NCBI GenBank assembly: GCA_016191245.1 | Contig: JACPOY010000019.1 | Location: 1-64,000, forward strand | DNA from: Gammaproteobacteria bacterium | GTDB lineage: Bacteria; Pseudomonadota; Gammaproteobacteria; Berkiellales; Berkiellaceae | Direction of reading: 5' to 3' | DNA: 64,000 nucleotides | Shown: one piece after another, positions 6,652-15,383 of the stretch | Layout of the letters: the number at the start of each line of letters is the position of its first letter | Numbering within the stretch: the stretch's first letter is position 1 | The notes under the pieces: model-generated | The model's database searches: none | What the model saw: the letters and a program-made list of their open reading frames with translations, nothing else | Told to the model about the DNA's origin: nothing | Made by a program: the position numbers and the translations under genes

Positions 6652-8430
6652 TTAGCGATGGCGTTGAATATAAGAAAGATGCTTTACCAAGGTAGAACAT
6701 AGCTGAGAGTAGTTGATAGGTTTGCTTAAATAATCATCCATTCCCACAGCTAAGCATCGTTCTTTGGTTCCCTTTAAGGTATTTGCTGTCAAAGCGACGA
6801 TAATACTATTTTTGCTAATCGAGGATGAATGTTCATTTTCGATCTGACGAATTTTCTCTGTTGTTTGAAAACCATCCATATCAGGCATATGACAATCCAT
6901 CAATATCACATCATACTTTTGATGTTGAACGGCATTGATTGCTTCTTTGCCAGAGCTAACAATATCAATATGACACCCTAAGGTATTTAACATATCTTTG
7001 ACAACAGTTTGATTTAATGAATTGTCTTCAACGATTAAAATATTTGCCTTAAACTTAGGAATAGTTGGTAAGGTTGAAGTTTCTGAAATTGATTGCGATT
7101 GATTTTCAGGAATACGCATTTTCATGGTAAAATTGAAAGTACTTCCTTTGCCTTCTTCTGATTTAAGATTGATTTGACCACCCATATGTTCAACTAAATG
7201 TTTACAAATTGCTAAACCAAGACCTGTACCACCATACTTTCTTGTCGTGGATTCATCAGCTTGAGCAAATACATCAAAAATTTTTTCTTGCATGTTGGGC
7301 GGGATCCCAATGCCTGTATCTGCAATGGAAATGGATAGCACAAGGGAATTATGATTGATTTCTTGAGCTTTAACTGAAACTTCAATTTCACCATTATTAG
7401 GGGTAAATTTAATAGCGTTATTCATCAGATTGTTGATTATTTGCTTCATTCTAAAAGCATCACCGATGACAAAATTAGGAAGATTACTATCATATTGTAA
7501 GTTAACATCTATTGATTTTTCTTTACTCATCGTAGTAAAGATGATCATCATTGTTTCGAATTCATTTTTAAGATTAAATTCTAACTCCTCAATATCAATC
7601 ATTCCAGCATCAATTTTAGAAAAATCTAAAATATCTCCAATAATTCTAAGTAAAGAATTAGCGCTTTCAAAACATTTGTTGGCATAGTTTTTTTGAGTTT
7701 CATCTAAAGATGTGTACATGAGTAATTGCAACATCCCCAAAATACCATTCATAGGTGTGCGAATTTCATGACTCATGTTCGCTAAAAATTGTGTTTTTGC
7801 TTTATTGGATTGTTCTGCGGCATGTAATGAAGTAATTAATATTTGTTCGGTTTTAATACGTTCTGTAATATCTCTAAAAATGAAAACTGCACCGCCAAAA
7901 AGAGTATTATTAATTAATGGCATCGGGTTAATTGAAAATGAAACAGGGCGAGTTATTCCTTTAAAGCTTTTCAGCTCACCCATTTCACAATGATAAATTT
8001 CACCATTTTTACATTTTTCTCGCAAAAAAGGTAAATCAATTTCAGTTTCATTTCCATTATGATTGCAATATAAAGTAAATACATCGAAAAAGAATTTATT
8101 TAATACTTTTTCAATTTCGCAACATAAAAGTTTTCCACCAGTGAGATTAATATTGGTTATTTTCCAAAAGGGATCGATAACACACATTCCTTCAGAAATA
8201 ACAGCTTGCATAATTTCTTTTTCTTTTTGTAATGTATCCCTTAATTGAAGCATTTCTTGCGATGAGATTTCCATTGAACGTTCAATAATATAACGACTTT
8301 CATCTGCTTCATGGTAGGCATTACTGACATGCTTTAATAGCTCCTGATATTGCGTTGGGAAATCGGGTTTTGTTATATCTATTCCCGATCGTTTAAGTTG
8401 TCTAAGCAATAATCGATGATAATCATTCAT
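6652..8430 (-). CDS. Hybrid histidine kinase (PAS-HK-receiver)
   Basis: A 592-residue cytoplasmic hybrid sensor kinase with no membrane segment. A coiled N-terminus (about 30-75) leads to a PAS-like domain (about 75-190, ending FIFRDITER). The phospho-acceptor domain has His221 in NMSHEIRTPMNG, and the ATPase domain has NNLMNNAIKFT, ADTGIGIP and GGTGLGLAI. A C-terminal receiver has Asp512 in LMDCHMPDMDG and Lys570 in LSKP. It begins two bases after the end of the FIST-domain gene, so the two form one transcription unit. FIST proteins are known to be sensory partners of such kinases. No HPt domain is present, so phosphate must be relayed elsewhere. Confidence 0.92.
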   Translation of the reverse strand: MNDYHRLLLRQLKRSGIDITKPDFPTQYQELLKHVSNAYHEADESRYIIERSMEISSQEMLQLRDTLQKEKEIMQAVISEGMCVIDPFWKITNINLTGGKLLCCEIEKVLNKFFFDVFTLYCNHNGNETEIDLPFLREKCKNGEIYHCEMGELKSFKGITRPVSFSINPMPLINNTLFGGAVFIFRDITERIKTEQILITSLHAAEQSNKAKTQFLANMSHEIRTPMNGILGMLQLLMYTSLDETQKNYANKCFESANSLLRIIGDILDFSKIDAGMIDIEELEFNLKNEFETMMIIFTTMSKEKSIDVNLQYDSNLPNFVIGDAFRMKQIINNLMNNAIKFTPNNGEIEVSVKAQEINHNSLVLSISIADTGIGIPPNMQEKIFDVFAQADESTTRKYGGTGLGLAICKHLVEHMGGQINLKSEEGKGSTFNFTMKMRIPENQSQSISETSTLPTIPKFKANILIVEDNSLNQTVVKDMLNTLGCHIDIVSSGKEAINAVQHQKYDVILMDCHMPDMDGFQTTEKIRQIENEHSSSISKNSIIVALTANTLKGTKERCLAVGMDDYLSKPINYSQLCSTLVKHLSYIQRHR

Positions 8431-8432
8431 AT

Positions 8433-9572
8433 TTAAGTTTCACTAATGGATGTTAACGTCATGGTTTGATTATGTAAATCACAGCCACCCAGACCGCTTG
8501 GAGATATTTCCCCGTAAGAATAAAATCCAATTAATGCTGCATCTTTCCCTAAGGCTTCTAAACTTGCTTCAACCTCTTCTTCAGATCTTTCACCAAGAAC
8601 AAGTCTTCTGCCTACACAACTAATGGCTAAATTTAAAGTATTTTGTGGGACATGTATTTGACTCATTGCCAAATGACCAGCAACTGAAGCACCTTCTATC
8701 AGTCTGTCAAAATTGGCTTTCATCAATTGCGCATACCAGCCTTGGGGAATATCACCTGCGAAAGTTAAGCTTTGATTTTCTTCATTAACGGCTAAAATAG
8801 TTCTCACAACTTGATTTTTGCTAAGAGGTTTTTCACTTATCGCTAAGGGAAACAGTAACCCAGATGAGGGAAGATCTTTTGCTTTATCTCATAAATATTT
8901 TTTATAAATGGTTAATGCAGGCTGTCCATCTATTTCATATAATACATTTCCTTCAGAATGAGTGATAAGTCTTTCTGTTCCGAAAATATCCCAACCGCCT
9001 TTAGAACCATAGCCAATTTCAATATCATTGCCATAAAGCCCTATCGCTGTAATGCTATTATGAAAAAACTTATCTTGGTGTAAAATCCAGGTTTTTTTGA
9101 AATTACTGCCATCACCTGCTAATCCCCCTGTAATGATAACAGAAGGATTAAGATTCATTTTTAATCCTTCGACTAAGGCGCTTCCATTGACGGATAATCC
9201 ATCCGATAAAACAATAATGCTTTTCAAATTATCTTTTTTTAAGCTCTGGGCAAGTTTTTCTCCAGCCTCAAAGGATTGTGCTGCATTGTGGATATCTACT
9301 GTGACAATATTGACCTTGCTTTTTTCAAATTTTGTGACAGCCACACTGATACTGTTATCATAAATAGTATCGTTGTATATTTCCCCTGCAGTAGAGCACC
9401 CAGCGATACAAGATTGTGGATATGCAGCTCGCAATTCGATGAGTGGTTCAGGATTGTCAAAATATTCTGGGGCGCAAAATGCAAGCACTAGTGTATCTTT
9501 TGAATCTAACGCAGGGAATTGGTTAATCGACCAGCCAGTATTTTTTTTATAGTGAAAAGTTTTTACTTGCAT
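8433..9572 (-). pseudogene. FIST-domain sensor gene broken by in-frame TGA
   Basis: The two halves (8889-9572 and 8433-8888) are in the same reading frame, split only by a TGA at 8889-8891. The upstream half is a FIST N domain (GCSTAGEIYN, SIIVLSDGLSVNG, ITGGLAGDG) and ends KKYL. Reading through gives DKAKDLPSSGLLFPLAIS, an unbroken FIST C domain, ending with the characteristic GFYSYGEISP and HNQTMTLTS. Full length would be about 379 residues, normal for the family. A single base change from GGA (Gly) to TGA would explain it. The start at 9572 has AAGGTGG 8 nt upstream. It may be a recent pseudogene, a sequencing error or a gene read through at low level. Confidence 0.85.
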
Positions 9573-9724
9573 ATAAAATACCACCTTTTATTCATTTGTA
9601 ATAAAACTATCTATATTTATTATATGATGGATGTATTCAATAATAGACTTTTTTATATAATCGCATTTAGTGGCATCACAATATGTTGCAACTCCCCCTG
9701 TGGGTAAGTTGTGGGAGAATGTAA

Positions 9725-10621
9725 GTGGATAGAAAAATTCTTATTATTGATGATGAACCCAATAATTTAGAAATAATTGAGGGATTTCTTAAACTGGGTG
9801 AAATGCCATTACATAGTCTTATCAAAGCTAATAACGGCCAGGATGGATTTGATGCCTTAGTGCAAAACAAGCACTCCATAGATTTAATCTTGTTAGATAG
9901 AATGATGCCAATCATGTCGGGAATAGATGTATTAAAAAAAATAAATGAAGATCCAGAACTCAAAAAGATCCCCGTTATTATGCAAACGGCTTCAAACGAA
10001 AGAGAGCATTTGTTAGAAGGTTTTAAATTAGGTGTTTATCATTATTTAATAAAGCCATATTCTCCTACTATTTTAAATTCAATTGTGAAATCAGCAATTG
10101 AATTTTATACAAAACAAAGAGAGCTTACAGCAGAAGTTCATAATACTAAGACTTTGTTTAAATTTGTTGATGAGGCTGTTTTTAAAATAAGAAACTTAGA
10201 AGATGCTAATTTGATGAGTGTGAGTCTTGCCAGATTATTCCCTAATCCAGATAGAGTTGTTTTGGGTATATCTGAAATGTTGGTGAATGCAATAGAGCAT
10301 GGGAATTTAATGATTTTATATCAAGAAAAAACGCAACTAAATATTAATAGTCAATGGCAAGATGAAATTGAAAAGAGACTTAAATTGCCTGAGAATAGTC
10401 AAAAGTATGTGACTATTTCATATCTAAAAAATGATAAGGAAATTGTTTTAAATATTAAAGATCAAGGTCAAGGATTTGAATATAACAAATACTTAGAATT
10501 TGATCCAATGCGATCTACAGATAATCATGGTCGTGGTATTGCTTTTGCAAATAATTTAAGTTTTGATCGCGTTGAGTATTTGGGTTGTGGTAATGAAGTA
10601 AGATGTATAGTAAAAAATTAA
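9725..10621 (+). CDS. Receiver-ATPase response regulator
   Basis: A 298-residue protein with a CheY-like receiver (residues 1-125: Asp9-Asp10, acceptor Asp58 in LILLDRMMP, Lys110 in YLIKPYSP). It is followed by an anti-sigma-factor-like serine kinase ATPase domain of the HATPase_c_2/RsbW type. The N-box is LVNAIEHGN around residue 188, the G1 box is IKDQGQGF near 244-251 and HGRGIAFA lies near 268-275. Such proteins act in partner-switching or as diffusible signal relays. The start is GTG with GGGAG upstream. It is divergent from the FIST-kinase operon and followed 18 nt later by a close paralogue. It is a plausible phosphate acceptor for the hybrid kinase. Confidence 0.85.
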   Translation: MDRKILIIDDEPNNLEIIEGFLKLGEMPLHSLIKANNGQDGFDALVQNKHSIDLILLDRMMPIMSGIDVLKKINEDPELKKIPVIMQTASNEREHLLEGFKLGVYHYLIKPYSPTILNSIVKSAIEFYTKQRELTAEVHNTKTLFKFVDEAVFKIRNLEDANLMSVSLARLFPNPDRVVLGISEMLVNAIEHGNLMILYQEKTQLNINSQWQDEIEKRLKLPENSQKYVTISYLKNDKEIVLNIKDQGQGFEYNKYLEFDPMRSTDNHGRGIAFANNLSFDRVEYLGCGNEVRCIVKN

Positions 10622-10639
10622 AATTATCTAGGAAAAGTA

Positions 10640-11539
10640 ATGAAAAGAGAAATTTTGATTATTGATGATGATGACCAGGCAATCAAACATGCATCAGATT
10701 TTATAAAATTTGGTGAACAAAATAATCATGAAGTGTTTGTTGCACGTTCCTGCCAAGAAGGCTTGAGGCTTTTAAATGGTCATTACAAAAATATTGATGT
10801 TATTCTTTTAGGTAGAGAAATGTCAAAGATAACTGGCATTGAATTTATGAAAAAACATAAGGAAGATAATAAATTTAAAAACATCCCTGTGATAATGCAG
10901 GCCACTTCTACCAATAAGGAACACGTTAAGGAAGCTTACGCTTTAGGCATTTTTCATTATTTAGTTAAACCTTATTCACCAACAGTACTAAATTCAGTTA
11001 TTGGTTCGGCGATACATTTTTATACCAAGCAAAGAGAATTACTAACAGAAATAAAGGACACGCAAACGTTATATCAATATATTGAAAAAGCCTCATTTAA
11101 AATTAGAAGTTTAGAAGAAGCAGATTTAACAGGAATGAATATCGCTACATTATTTCCAGATCCTGATAAAGTGATGTTAGGGATATCAGAGCTCATTACC
11201 AATGCCATTGAGCATGGAAATTTAGGACTAACCAATCAAGATAAAATGAATTTGCAAAAGCAATCAAAATGGTACAATGAAGTAAAAAGAAGGCTAGAAA
11301 TGCCTGAAAATAAAAATAAATCAGTTCGAGTGACTTATAAGAGAGATGACAAGCAAATTGTATTAAATATTAAAGATGATGGTCCAGGATTTGATTTTAA
11401 AAAAGTACTTGAAATTGATCCTACAAAAGATGAAGAAAGCTATGGCCGCGGTATCGTTTTTGCGGCCAAATTAAGCTTTGATAAAATAGAATATGTGGGT
11501 AAAGGTAATGAGGTCATCTGTACAGTCAATTTGCATTAA
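10640..11539 (+). CDS. Paralogous receiver-ATPase, acceptor Asp lost
   Basis: A 299-residue tandem paralogue of the preceding gene, colinear along its whole length. Acidic residues 9-12 are kept, but the phospho-acceptor position is Gly58 (VILLGREMS) where the paralogue has Asp58, so it cannot be phosphorylated there. The ATPase domain is intact: LITNAIEHGN, IKDDGPGF and YGRGIVFA. It may be a constitutive or heterodimer partner of the first protein. The ribosome site is AGGAAAAG before the ATG. The next gene, ychF, converges on it. Confidence 0.83.
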   Translation: MKREILIIDDDDQAIKHASDFIKFGEQNNHEVFVARSCQEGLRLLNGHYKNIDVILLGREMSKITGIEFMKKHKEDNKFKNIPVIMQATSTNKEHVKEAYALGIFHYLVKPYSPTVLNSVIGSAIHFYTKQRELLTEIKDTQTLYQYIEKASFKIRSLEEADLTGMNIATLFPDPDKVMLGISELITNAIEHGNLGLTNQDKMNLQKQSKWYNEVKRRLEMPENKNKSVRVTYKRDDKQIVLNIKDDGPGFDFKKVLEIDPTKDEESYGRGIVFAAKLSFDKIEYVGKGNEVICTVNLH

Positions 11540-11547
11540 TGGGGCTG

Positions 11548-11600
11548 CGTCATTGCGAGGAGCTTGCGACATAGATTGCTTCGCTTTGCTTGCAATGGCG
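11548..11600. repeat. Dispersed palindromic repeat
   Basis: This intergenic sequence begins CGTCATTGCGAG and ends near CTTGCAATGGCG, so its ends form an imperfect hairpin around a core containing ATTGCTTCGC. Repeats of this general form are scattered in many intracellular and other bacterial genomes. It lies between two convergent genes, where the hairpin could also end transcription. Only one copy is seen in this window. Confidence 0.5.
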
Positions 11601-11612
11601 AACTAAAGTTTA

Positions 11613-12704
11613 TTAGACATTAAATCTGAAATGGATGACATCGCCATCTTGAACGATATATTCTTTTCCTTCTAAGCGCCATTTCCCTGCTTCTTTGGCT
11701 CCAGCTTCGCCACGAAATTGAATAAAATCATCAAAAGAGATAATTTCAGCGCGGATAAATCCTTTTTCAAAGTCAGAGTGAATGACACCAGCTGCCTGAG
11801 GAGCTGTAGCACCAACAGGAATAGTCCAAGCGCGAACTTCTTTCACACCAGCCGTGAAATAGGTTTGTAAATTTAATAAACTATGACCACTGCGGATAAC
11901 ACGATTCAGTCCTGGCTCATCCAGTCCCATTTCTGCCAGAAATTCTATTTTTTCATCATCAGCAAGCTCTAAAATTTCTGCTTCAAGTGCGGCGCACACG
12001 GCAACCACAACGCCACCTTCTTCTTCTGCTATCTTTTTTACTTGATCGAGGAAGGGGTTATTGGTAAAACCCTTCTCGTCGACATTGGCAATAAACATGG
12101 TTGGTTTCATCGTCAGTAAATTCAAAGCTAGAATAAAAGGCTTATCTTCTGCGCTACAGCTAAAAGTGCGAGCAGGTTTGCCAGAATTTAAATGTGTTTG
12201 CAGGTTAGTTAAGAGATCTTGATGATGTTTAAGTGCTTTATCCCCAGATTTGGCTAGCTTTTGCGCTTTGTTAACGGCCTTATCGACGGAATCTAAATCG
12301 CTTAATAATAATTCGGTGTTAATTGTTTCGATATCTTCTTTAGGATTAACTTTGCCACTCACATGGACAATATCGTCATTTTCAAAGCATCGAACGACAT
12401 GTGCTATCGCTGCTGTTTCACGAATATTAGCTAAAAACTGATTGCCTAAGCCTTCACCTTTAGAAGCGCCTTTGACAAGACCTGCAATATCTACAAATTC
12501 CATGATGGTCGGTACGGTATTTTGTGGCTTAACTATGTCAGCCAATTGATCGAGGCGTTTATCAGGGACAGAGACAATGCCGACATTCGGTTCAATGGTG
12601 CAAAAAGGATAATTTGCGGCAGCAATGCCAGCTTTGGTGAGAGCGTTAAAAAGAGTTGATTTTCCAACGTTTGGTAAGCCAACAATGCCGCATTTAAATC
12701 CCAT
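11613..12704 (-). CDS. ychF: Ribosome-associated GTPase/ATPase YchF
   Basis: A 363-residue protein of the usual length for YchF/OLA1. It is an Obg-family P-loop NTPase that prefers ATP and associates with ribosomes and stress responses. The Walker A motif is GLPNVGKST (residues 9-17), the switch and G3 region reads [17 protein letters not shown], and the C-terminal TGS domain contains [13 protein letters not shown] and [14 protein letters not shown]. It lies 13 nt after pth on the same strand, the usual gammaproteobacterial order. Confidence 0.97.
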   Translation of the reverse strand: MGFKCGIVGLPNVGKSTLFNALTKAGIAAANYPFCTIEPNVGIVSVPDKRLDQLADIVKPQNTVPTIMEFVDIAGLVKGASKGEGLGNQFLANIRETAAIAHVVRCFENDDIVHVSGKVNPKEDIETINTELLLSDLDSVDKAVNKAQKLAKSGDKALKHHQDLLTNLQTHLNSGKPARTFSCSAEDKPFILALNLLTMKPTMFIANVDEKGFTNNPFLDQVKKIAEEEGGVVVAVCAALEAEILELADDEKIEFLAEMGLDEPGLNRVIRSGHSLLNLQTYFTAGVKEVRAWTIPVGATAPQAAGVIHSDFEKGFIRAEIISFDDFIQFRGEAGAKEAGKWRLEGKEYIVQDGDVIHFRFNV

Positions 12705-12717
12705 TATTTTTCCCTAG

Positions 12718-13296
12718 TTATTTTGTGTCAGTATGTAAATAATTCATTACCTTATCATTGAAGCCAGCAACTATATCTGGCAGTGCGATAAGGGTTCTAT
12801 CAATAGTTTCTATTAATTTTGCTGTGTCAGCCACGGAAGGTCGTTGTAGCACATAATCGTGGACGTCTTCTTTATTGCCTGGATGACCGATACCCAGCCT
12901 TAGCCTATAAAATTGATTGGTGCCAAGTCTTGCAATAATATCTCTAAGTCCGTTATGACCGCCATGTCCGCCATCTAGTTTTAAACGAACGCTTCCTACT
13001 GGTAAATCTAATTCATCATGAATAACTAAAATTTCTTTGGGTTGAATTTTGTAAAATTGTGCAAGCGCAAGAATGGATTCGCCGCTTCTATTCATATACG
13101 TTGTGGGTTGTAAAACACGACAGGGGTGAGAATGAATTGCGAGATTAGCAACCAATCCCTTAAATTTAGATTCAGGTTGCAAGCTTTTTCTTTCTTGTTC
13201 GCAGAGTTTTTCTACAAACCAATAACCAACATTATGCCTTGTTTTGGCGTATTCCGGTCCAGGATTACCCAAACCTACGATTAATTGTATAGTCAT
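12718..13296 (-). CDS. pth: Peptidyl-tRNA hydrolase
   Basis: A 192-residue protein that releases tRNA from prematurely dropped peptidyl-tRNAs. Family signatures are complete: IVGLGNPGPEYAKTRHNVGY with catalytic His21, the PTTYMNRSGES segment, the VIHDELDLPVG strand and the GGHGGHNGLRDI loop. The length is normal. It follows rplY after an 80-nt gap that contains a palindromic repeat and precedes ychF. Confidence 0.97.
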   Translation of the reverse strand: MTIQLIVGLGNPGPEYAKTRHNVGYWFVEKLCEQERKSLQPESKFKGLVANLAIHSHPCRVLQPTTYMNRSGESILALAQFYKIQPKEILVIHDELDLPVGSVRLKLDGGHGGHNGLRDIIARLGTNQFYRLRLGIGHPGNKEDVHDYVLQRPSVADTAKLIETIDRTLIALPDIVAGFNDKVMNYLHTDTK

Positions 13297-13317
13297 ACTA
13301 TTTCTCTTCTCTCCTGT

Positions 13318-13354
13318 CCCTTCTCCCGCAAGGGGAGAAGGTTAGGATGAGGGG
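13318..13354. repeat. GC-rich palindromic repeat (REP-like)
   Basis: One copy of the dispersed repeat of this window. Its core CTTCTCCCGCAAGGGGAGAAG forms a hairpin with a 9-bp stem or longer, followed by a GTTAGGATGAGGGG tail. It lies between rplY and pth. The hairpin could stabilise or trim the polycistronic mRNA, but no T-run follows. Confidence 0.75.
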
Positions 13355-13378
13355 TGAATTGCAATGGGAAGGGGGAGG

Positions 13379-14092
13379 TTATTTACCTTTACCGCCGTCT
13401 TTACCTTTGCCACCAGCTGGAGGTGTTGCTTCAGCTGATTTCACTTTAGTTGCTTCCACTTCAGGTGAGGTTTCAGAAGCTTCTTCTTCAACTTCTTCGA
13501 CTACCATCTTCGGTTTATGAATACTTACTACAGGTAAATCGTCTTCATGGCTATGAACGACCGCAATCATTTCAACGCCTTTGGGTAATTTCACCTGAGA
13601 TAAGTGAATCACTGTATCAATTTCAGCATTTGATAAATCGATTTCAATGAATTCAGGTAAGTCACGTGGTAAACATTTAACTTCAAGTTCGACCATATGA
13701 TGAGTCACAATACCACCACCTAACACTACCCCAGGTGCAGTTTCTTGACCAGGGAAGTGTAATGGTACATGCATTGTAATAGACTTGTTTTCATTGATGC
13801 GCATGAAGTCCATATGCATAACACGAGGTTTGTAAGGGTGTCTTTGGATATCTTTGAGCACCACTTTATATTTTTTACCTTTTTCTTTTAAGGTAAGAAT
13901 ATGAGAATAAATAGCTTCATTCTCAAGTGCTTTAACAACATGGTGATGTTCAAGTGTAATTGGCTGAGATTTTTCTTCTCCACCATATACAATGCCGAGG
14001 ACCTTGTTTTCCAAACGACGCAGGCGGCGGCTCGCACCTTTCCCTAGCAATTCGCGTGGTTCAATTTCCAATTCAAATTCAAATTTTGCCAT
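13379..14092 (-). CDS. rplY: Ribosomal protein L25, long (CTC) form
   Basis: About 237 residues: an N-terminal 5S-rRNA-binding L25 domain (ELEIEPRELLGKGASRRLRR) followed by the TL5/CTC beta-barrel domain found in general-stress versions. It ends in an acidic, then Gly/Lys-rich tail. The start at 14092 is preceded by GGAG at a workable distance; an upstream start at 14188 would run through a hairpin and is rejected. It follows prs and precedes pth, the standard order in this lineage. Confidence 0.95.
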   Translation of the reverse strand: MAKFEFELEIEPRELLGKGASRRLRRLENKVLGIVYGGEEKSQPITLEHHHVVKALENEAIYSHILTLKEKGKKYKVVLKDIQRHPYKPRVMHMDFMRINENKSITMHVPLHFPGQETAPGVVLGGGIVTHHMVELEVKCLPRDLPEFIEIDLSNAEIDTVIHLSQVKLPKGVEMIAVVHSHEDDLPVVSIHKPKMVVEEVEEEASETSPEVEATKVKSAEATPPAGGKGKDGGKGK

Positions 14093-14141
14093 TTCCCAAA
14101 ACTCCAATAGATAAAAATTAGCTTTACTGCGACCATAAAGC

Positions 14142-14172
14142 ATAAGGGGTGTGATTCTATCACACCCCTTAT
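14142..14172. terminator. Strong hairpin between prs and rplY
   Basis: A perfect 14-bp inverted repeat (ATAAGGGGTGTGAT and its complement) around a 3-nt loop. It sits 27 nt after the prs stop codon and 50 nt before rplY. There is no long T-run on either side, so it may be an attenuator, a partial terminator or an RNase processing site rather than a classical intrinsic terminator. Confidence 0.6.
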
Positions 14173-14199
14173 TAGCTACAAAGAGCAAAATATAGTTTG

Positions 14200-15150
14200 C
14201 TAAACGACTGAAAACATAGAGCTGATGGATTCTTCGTTGCTCACGCGACGAATAGCCTCAGACAGCATAGCATCAATGCTAAGTTGTCGAATTTTAGGAC
14301 AAGCAGCAGCTTCTGGGCTAAGAATAATGGTGTCTGTGACAACTAATTCATCAATTTCAGATTTTTGGATATTAGAGATGGCGTTGCCAGACAAGACAGG
14401 GTGGGTACAATAAGCGACTACTTTAATAGCACCTTCATTTTTAAGTGCAGATGCAGCCATAGAAAGTGTGCCTGCAGTATCGACAATATCATCGGCCAAG
14501 ATACAAATTCGATTGGAAACATCACCAATGATGTTCATGACTCTAGCTTCATTAGGTTGTGGACGACGTTTGTCAATAATGGCCAAATGAGTGTCATTAA
14601 GCCGTTTTGCAATAGCACGAGCTCTCACCACACCGCCAACATCGGGTGAAACGACAACAGGAGTTTCATAATCTTTTTTCAGCATATCGTTTATCAAGAC
14701 AGCTGATCCGTAAACATTATCTACGGGCATATTAAAAAAGCCTTGGATTTGATCGGCGTGTAAGTCGACAGTTAATAATCTATCGATACCAACTGCAGCC
14801 ATCATATCTGCGACAACTTTGGCAGATATGGGCACGCGAGAAGAGCGCACACGTCGATCTTGCCTTGCATATCCAAAATAAGGGACGACCGCAGTAACAC
14901 GCAATGCAGATGCACGACGCAGAGCATCAGTTAGTAGGAGCAACTCCATGAGGTGATCATTTGTAGGCGCAGAGGTAGATTGAATGACAAAAACGTCTTT
15001 ACCGCGAACATTTTCTAGAATTTCCACCATGATTTCGCCGTCGCTAAAACGGCCGAGGGTAGCTTTACCCAGGGGTACTTGAAGACGCGTTGCAACGCTA
15101 GCCGAAAGACGCGGGTTCGCATTCCCACTAAAAATCATCATATCGGACAT
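14200..15150 (-). CDS. prs: Ribose-phosphate pyrophosphokinase
   Basis: A 316-residue enzyme making PRPP from ribose-5-phosphate and ATP, feeding purine, pyrimidine, histidine and tryptophan synthesis. Signatures include the ATP-binding region ([17 protein letters not shown]), [12 protein letters not shown], the [14 protein letters not shown] segment and the PRPP loop [13 protein letters not shown]. The length is as in E. coli. It lies just downstream of tRNA-Gln on the same strand and may share its promoter. Confidence 0.97.
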   Translation of the reverse strand: MSDMMIFSGNANPRLSASVATRLQVPLGKATLGRFSDGEIMVEILENVRGKDVFVIQSTSAPTNDHLMELLLLTDALRRASALRVTAVVPYFGYARQDRRVRSSRVPISAKVVADMMAAVGIDRLLTVDLHADQIQGFFNMPVDNVYGSAVLINDMLKKDYETPVVVSPDVGGVVRARAIAKRLNDTHLAIIDKRRPQPNEARVMNIIGDVSNRICILADDIVDTAGTLSMAASALKNEGAIKVVAYCTHPVLSGNAISNIQKSEIDELVVTDTIILSPEAAACPKIRQLSIDAMLSEAIRRVSNEESISSMFSVV

Positions 15151-15188
15151 GGTGGAAACCCCATCGTTTTCTGATTAATTAAAAAGAG

Positions 15189-15263
15189 TGGCTGGGGTGC
15201 TAGGATTCGAACCTAGGTATGCAGGGATCAAAACCCTGTGCCTTACCGCTTGGCGACACCCCA
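15189..15263 (-). tRNA. tRNA-Gln (TTG)
   Basis: A 75-nt cloverleaf on the minus strand. The acceptor arms TGGGGTG/CACCCCA pair, the anticodon loop is TTTTGAT with anticodon TTG (glutamine), the T-arm is GGTTCGAATCC and CCA is encoded at the 3' end. It lies between ispE and prs, a placement also known in related gammaproteobacteria. Confidence 0.95.
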
Positions 15264-15276
15264 ATCGTTGCTCTTC

Positions 15277-15383
15277 CCATTTTGCTTTTAGGCGTTGTTG
15301 GCTGCGCCATCTCGCAATCCTCATTTACTGATATGTAAACTCCGGTTGCTCGCGGCTTGCCGCCTAGCCTAAAACCAAACTGG
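15277..15383. repeat. Palindromic element beside tRNA-Gln
   Basis: Second copy of the element found upstream of tRNA-Met. The 16-nt left arm at 15277-15292 is identical to that copy, and the right arm at 15368-15383 differs at one base. The centre is longer here (75 nt). The right arm forms the last codons of ispE, so the element has provided or replaced the C-terminus of that protein. Confidence 0.6.

Noticed and set aside
8433..8807. Separate 124-residue gene starting at GTG 8807
   Set aside because: It is in the same frame as the upstream FIST half and the 27 codons between the TGA and this GTG also read as FIST sequence, so it is the 3' part of one broken gene.
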